Source of the DNA: Tamlana sp. 2_MG-2023 | Lineage (GTDB): Bacteria; Bacteroidota; Bacteroidia; Flavobacteriales; Flavobacteriaceae | Length of the DNA stretch: 64,000 nt | Assembly (NCBI RefSeq): GCF_030548465.1 | Contig: NZ_JAUOSF010000005.1 | Span: forward strand, 62,001 to 126,000 | Direction of reading: 5' to 3' | Shown: positions 61,197 through 64,000 of the stretch, in pieces | Layout of the letters: every line of letters starts with the position of its first letter | Position numbering within the stretch: the stretch's first letter is position 1 | Translations under genes and position numbers: made by a program | Notes under the pieces: generated by a model | The model's input: the letters and a program-made list of their open reading frames with translations, nothing else | Told to the model about the DNA's origin: nothing | Databases searched by the model: none

Positions 61197-62642
61197 ATGA
61201 GAAAATTAAAAACTATGAGGTGTGGGTTTATACTTATGGTAACTATGGTTTTAATGGTGTCTTGTGTAAAAACAGATGATTACGAGGTACCTGATATTTT
61301 GGTGGATGAGCTAGAAATTCCTTCCGAAAATATTACAACATTTAAAACCATAAAATCATTATATGAGCAAGCTGTAAATGGTGGAAATTCAACAGTAGTT
61401 ATTAAATCTGAAAACGATTTGTTTATTGAAGGCTACGTGGTGTCTTCCGATAAATCGGGAAATTTTTTTGAAGAACTCATTATTCAGAATAAAAAAGATG
61501 GCAGTGACCCAGATAACGATCCGAGATTGGGTTTCTGTGTGCTCGTTAATGTGAGTAGTTTGTCTGATACTTATCAATTCGGACAAAAAGTTTACGTGAA
61601 AATGAATGGTTTAACTATTGGGGAAACTAGCGGAACCATATGTATTGGAAAAGGAGACGCGGTAAAGGTGGAGCAAATTCAAGCTTCAGAATTTAAAGAT
61701 ATTATCCTAAGAAGTAATGAAGTTGTTACGATAACTCCTAAAGTAGTAAGCTTAGAAAATTTAACTCAAAAGGATCAAAACACGCTAATTCAATTGGAAA
61801 CCATGCAACTTAATCGCTTTGAATTGGGAGCTACTTTTGCTAGTGAATCTTACGATGAATTTGATGGTTTTAGAGTTTTAGAAAGTTGCGATTCAGGAAT
61901 TAGTATCATGATGCAAACCAGTACCTATTCCGATTTCAAATCCTTAGTCGTTCCGCAAGGTTCTGGTTCTGTTACGGGCGTTTATAGTCGTGATTATGGT
62001 GACGATTTTAATGTAATGGTGGTCAATAGTTCCTCTGATGTGGCTTTTGATAATCCGAATCGGTGCGACCCCATAGAGTTGGATTGCGGTCTTGCAGAAA
62101 CTTTTGGTTTTGGAAATTTGCTAACTGAAGATTTCGAATCACAGAAAAATAATAAACCTATTGAAATTGAAGGTTGGACCAATTACATAGAAGCAGGCAC
62201 ACAGGCTTGGGAAGGCTATTCTTCAACATCGTCAAATGCCTCGTTAGGGCGTTCGGCTCGTTTTCAAAGTGCCAGTTCTGGCGATGATCGTAATATTGGT
62301 TGGCTTATAACACCTGCAATTAATTTGGATGGACAAGAAGGGGAAACACTTCGGTTTAAAACCTCCAATAGTTTAGCTGATAGTAGTTTTATGGAAGTGC
62401 TTTACAGTCTAAATTGGGATGGCACGGAAACTGGTGTTTCTCAAGCCACCTGGGGTGTGTTATCGGCAGCTTATGTGGTGAAGGATTCCGATTCGTTTGT
62501 GCCCTGGTTTAATTCGGGTTTAGTTGATTTGTCCTGTGAGACAGGTACCATGCATATTGCCTTTAAATATACTGGTGGCGGACAAGAATCTTTTGACGGG
62601 GTTTACGAATTGGATGATATTCGTATTGATTATGTGGAATAG
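61197..62642 (+). CDS. DUF5689 (OB-fold-like) lipoprotein
   Basis: Start at ATG 61197 (MRKLKTMRCGF), giving a lipoprotein signal ending LMVSC; the frame extends back into the receptor gene. The 481-residue protein has a DUF5689/OB-fold-like domain (about 50-290), with FIEGYVVSSDKSGNFFEELI, FGQKVYVKMNGL and a repeated small-barrel pattern, then a C-terminal sandwich of the choice-of-anchor type (IGWLITPAINLDGQEGETL, DGVYELDDIRIDYVE). OB-folds of this kind are related to nucleic-acid-binding modules. It is 13 bp downstream of the receptor gene and is probably its surface partner in the way SusD is to SusC. Confidence 0.82.
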   Translation: MRKLKTMRCGFILMVTMVLMVSCVKTDDYEVPDILVDELEIPSENITTFKTIKSLYEQAVNGGNSTVVIKSENDLFIEGYVVSSDKSGNFFEELIIQNKKDGSDPDNDPRLGFCVLVNVSSLSDTYQFGQKVYVKMNGLTIGETSGTICIGKGDAVKVEQIQASEFKDIILRSNEVVTITPKVVSLENLTQKDQNTLIQLETMQLNRFELGATFASESYDEFDGFRVLESCDSGISIMMQTSTYSDFKSLVVPQGSGSVTGVYSRDYGDDFNVMVVNSSSDVAFDNPNRCDPIELDCGLAETFGFGNLLTEDFESQKNNKPIEIEGWTNYIEAGTQAWEGYSSTSSNASLGRSARFQSASSGDDRNIGWLITPAINLDGQEGETLRFKTSNSLADSSFMEVLYSLNWDGTETGVSQATWGVLSAAYVVKDSDSFVPWFNSGLVDLSCETGTMHIAFKYTGGGQESFDGVYELDDIRIDYVE

Positions 62643-62673
62643 TTTTTACCTTTGAAAACTTTTATACACAACC

Positions 62674-63051
62674 ATGACCACATTCGATAACTTATTTTAC
62701 CACTTTTTTCAATTTTATAAATCTAAGAAAAGTAAAAAGGCCAACGAGATTGCGACTTTTTATGTTTCCTTTTTACAAAGCAGTTTGTTGCTGCTCTTAG
62801 GAGTCTTTTTTGCTGGTTTTTTTAGACAAATGCACGTACAAACTATGTCTGCCACAAAAGCATGGGTGCTTTTCACTTTGGTTGTAATTTTCTTATATTT
62901 CAAAAATTGGATGTATTACGGTGGAAGAAAACGTAAAGTGCTTAACGTAAAAATGCTTAAAAACAAAAAACTTGAATATAATATCTGGGTGCTTTGGTTT
63001 GTGCCAGTGGTTATTTTAGGTTTAGCTTTTGTGTTGTCTAAGGCGATTTAG
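62674..63051 (+). CDS. Small membrane protein of unknown function
   Basis: A 125-residue protein with three hydrophobic segments (about 30-50, 60-78 and 104-122) and basic loops (YKSKKSKKANE, GGRKRKVLNVKMLKNKK). No enzyme motif is seen. It follows the DUF5689 gene by 31 bp and may be part of that operon. I do not recognise a named family. Confidence 0.65.
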   Translation: MTTFDNLFYHFFQFYKSKKSKKANEIATFYVSFLQSSLLLLLGVFFAGFFRQMHVQTMSATKAWVLFTLVVIFLYFKNWMYYGGRKRKVLNVKMLKNKKLEYNIWVLWFVPVVILGLAFVLSKAI

Positions 63052-63400
63052 GAGATGTGTTCCTTTTATTATACATAATGTGGGATAAAAAGTCATGGCT
63101 CATTTTCAATTGAGTCATTTTTTATGTTTTTGGTACACTTGCAAGAGGCGAAAGATAAAATGGCCCCAATTAATAAACTTGTGAAACTCCCTCTAAAAAA
63201 AAGAGAAAGTACAAACCTCTGGAATTCAATGTTAATTAGGTAATTCGTCAAATCAACTAGATGAATTAAAAGCTGCTCCTAAAACTATTTCTAATCAGTA
63301 AAATATTGATTAATTCAACTTTTTTATAAGTGGTTAAGTGTGTGTAGGGCATATGTGAAAACATAATATTTGAGGTGAATTCATCCATAAAAACGAACAG
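63052..63400. other. 349-bp intergenic region
   Basis: A weak hairpin CATGGCTCA/TGAGTCAT near 63094-63118, followed by six Ts, may end the receptor operon. The rest is AT-rich, and I see no gene, RNA or repeat in it. Confidence 0.4.
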
Positions 63401-63658
63401 ATGAACAATTATAAAACCGATATTTTAAACAAAATATGCTACACCGAACTTGTTTATGGTCGAATTAATAAAAAATTGAATTTAGAACTTTCAAAACTGA
63501 AGATTGAAATGCTCATTTCAACAATTTTATTAGAAACAGAGGCGTCTGAATTTCATAAAAAAGGTAAGAACATTTATATAACAAACTACGAAAGAAATAT
63601 TAGGCTAACGGTTAATTCTAATACCTTTAGAATAATTACAGCGGATAGATTGAACTAA
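63401..63658 (+). CDS. DUF3781-like small protein
   Basis: An 85-residue protein without signal peptide or membrane segment. The blocks ICYTELVYGRINKKLNLELS, KKGKNIYITNYERNIRLTVN and TFRIITADRLN match my recollection of the DUF3781 family, whose function is unknown. The fit covers the whole length, so the ORF is likely real despite the sparse surroundings. No operon partner. Confidence 0.7.
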   Translation: MNNYKTDILNKICYTELVYGRINKKLNLELSKLKIEMLISTILLETEASEFHKKGKNIYITNYERNIRLTVNSNTFRIITADRLN

Positions 63659-64000
63659 AAAACGAACTGCTAACTAATGTTTTAGCTAATTCACGAAAGT
63701 TCTAGCTGGCTTTTACATATTTCTCCGTCCATTTATTTGTAAAGTGAGCAAATTATTGTTTTTGACTCAATTAAACTATTGGATCATTCTCGGTATTCTT
63801 TATTTTTTAAGGTATGTGAGATTTTAAATATATTGGATATTTCTAAAAATTAAAGAATAACGAGTTTGCTAGAGCGGATTCAAAATGGTTTATATCCTTG
63901 TGTTCGATAATCGCAATAATGAGAATACTTATAGTATAATTGGTATAAGAAGATTAGAGAGGTAAATACGTGCTTTAGTTTAATTTTAAACCAAAAAAAT
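63659..64000. other. 342-bp right-end region without a recognised gene
   Basis: AT-rich sequence with no open frame of note, no tRNA and no terminator that I can support. A neighbouring gene may begin beyond the window. Confidence 0.4.

Overview
The window is typical of a marine member of the Flavobacteriaceae (Bacteroidota). It is AT-rich, it carries SusD-type and PKD lipoproteins, many TonB-dependent receptors with carboxypeptidase-regulatory N-termini, a type IX secretion sorting domain, DUF4270 and DUF5689 proteins, and promoters of the Bacteroidota form TTTG-N19/20-TAnnTTTG. No rRNA, tRNA, CRISPR array, prophage or insertion sequence was recognised by eye. The assignment to a family rests on gene content only.

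Positions 1-12452 form an alginate utilisation locus. A SusD-like protein enters from the left edge, so its SusC partner is expected just outside. It is followed by two surface lipoproteins that probably bind glycan, a family PL7 alginate lyase, a GntR/FadR regulator, an MFS uronate transporter and a short-chain dehydrogenase of the type that reduces the unsaturated-uronate product DEH to KDG. After a bidirectional terminator, a LacI-type regulator is transcribed away from kdgK, a phosphofructokinase-family gene of the pyrophosphate type, and kdgA. Together these cover polymer cleavage, import, reduction to KDG, phosphorylation to KDPG and aldol cleavage to pyruvate plus glyceraldehyde 3-phosphate. 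Two related palindromes between lacI and kdgK are strong candidate operators. One contains the -7 box of the lacI promoter.

Positions 12500-23200 carry accessory cell-envelope genes: a di-haem cytochrome c peroxidase with a long N-terminal extension, a secreted PhoX-like protein with a T9SS sorting domain, a leucine-rich-repeat protein, and a TonB receptor paired with an SGNH/GDSL-like lipoprotein. Positions 23274-32821 are mostly core genes: glmS, a DUF4270 lipoprotein, a one-domain GlgA-like protein, panC, panD, a YbhN-type membrane protein, an esterase and radA. Positions 32837-57232 mix envelope proteins (BamA-like barrel, OmpA-like protein, patatin-barrel fusion, M23 peptidase, TonB receptor) with housekeeping genes (ileS, a DksA-like gene, lspA, uvrC, pgi, kynA) and a tight minus-strand cluster encoding a RimB-like protease, RimK, an AstE-like carboxypeptidase and 5-formyl-THF cyclo-ligase. 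A 131-bp inverted-repeat element lies between the DksA-like gene and lspA.

Positions 57235-63051 hold a divergent set that may be a dedicated nutrient-acquisition system: an exported endonuclease/exonuclease/phosphatase protein facing a TonB receptor, a DUF5689 OB-fold lipoprotein and a small membrane protein. I read it as a candidate extracellular nucleic-acid or organophosphate scavenging locus, which is inference. The right end is sparse and AT-rich, with one small DUF3781-like gene.
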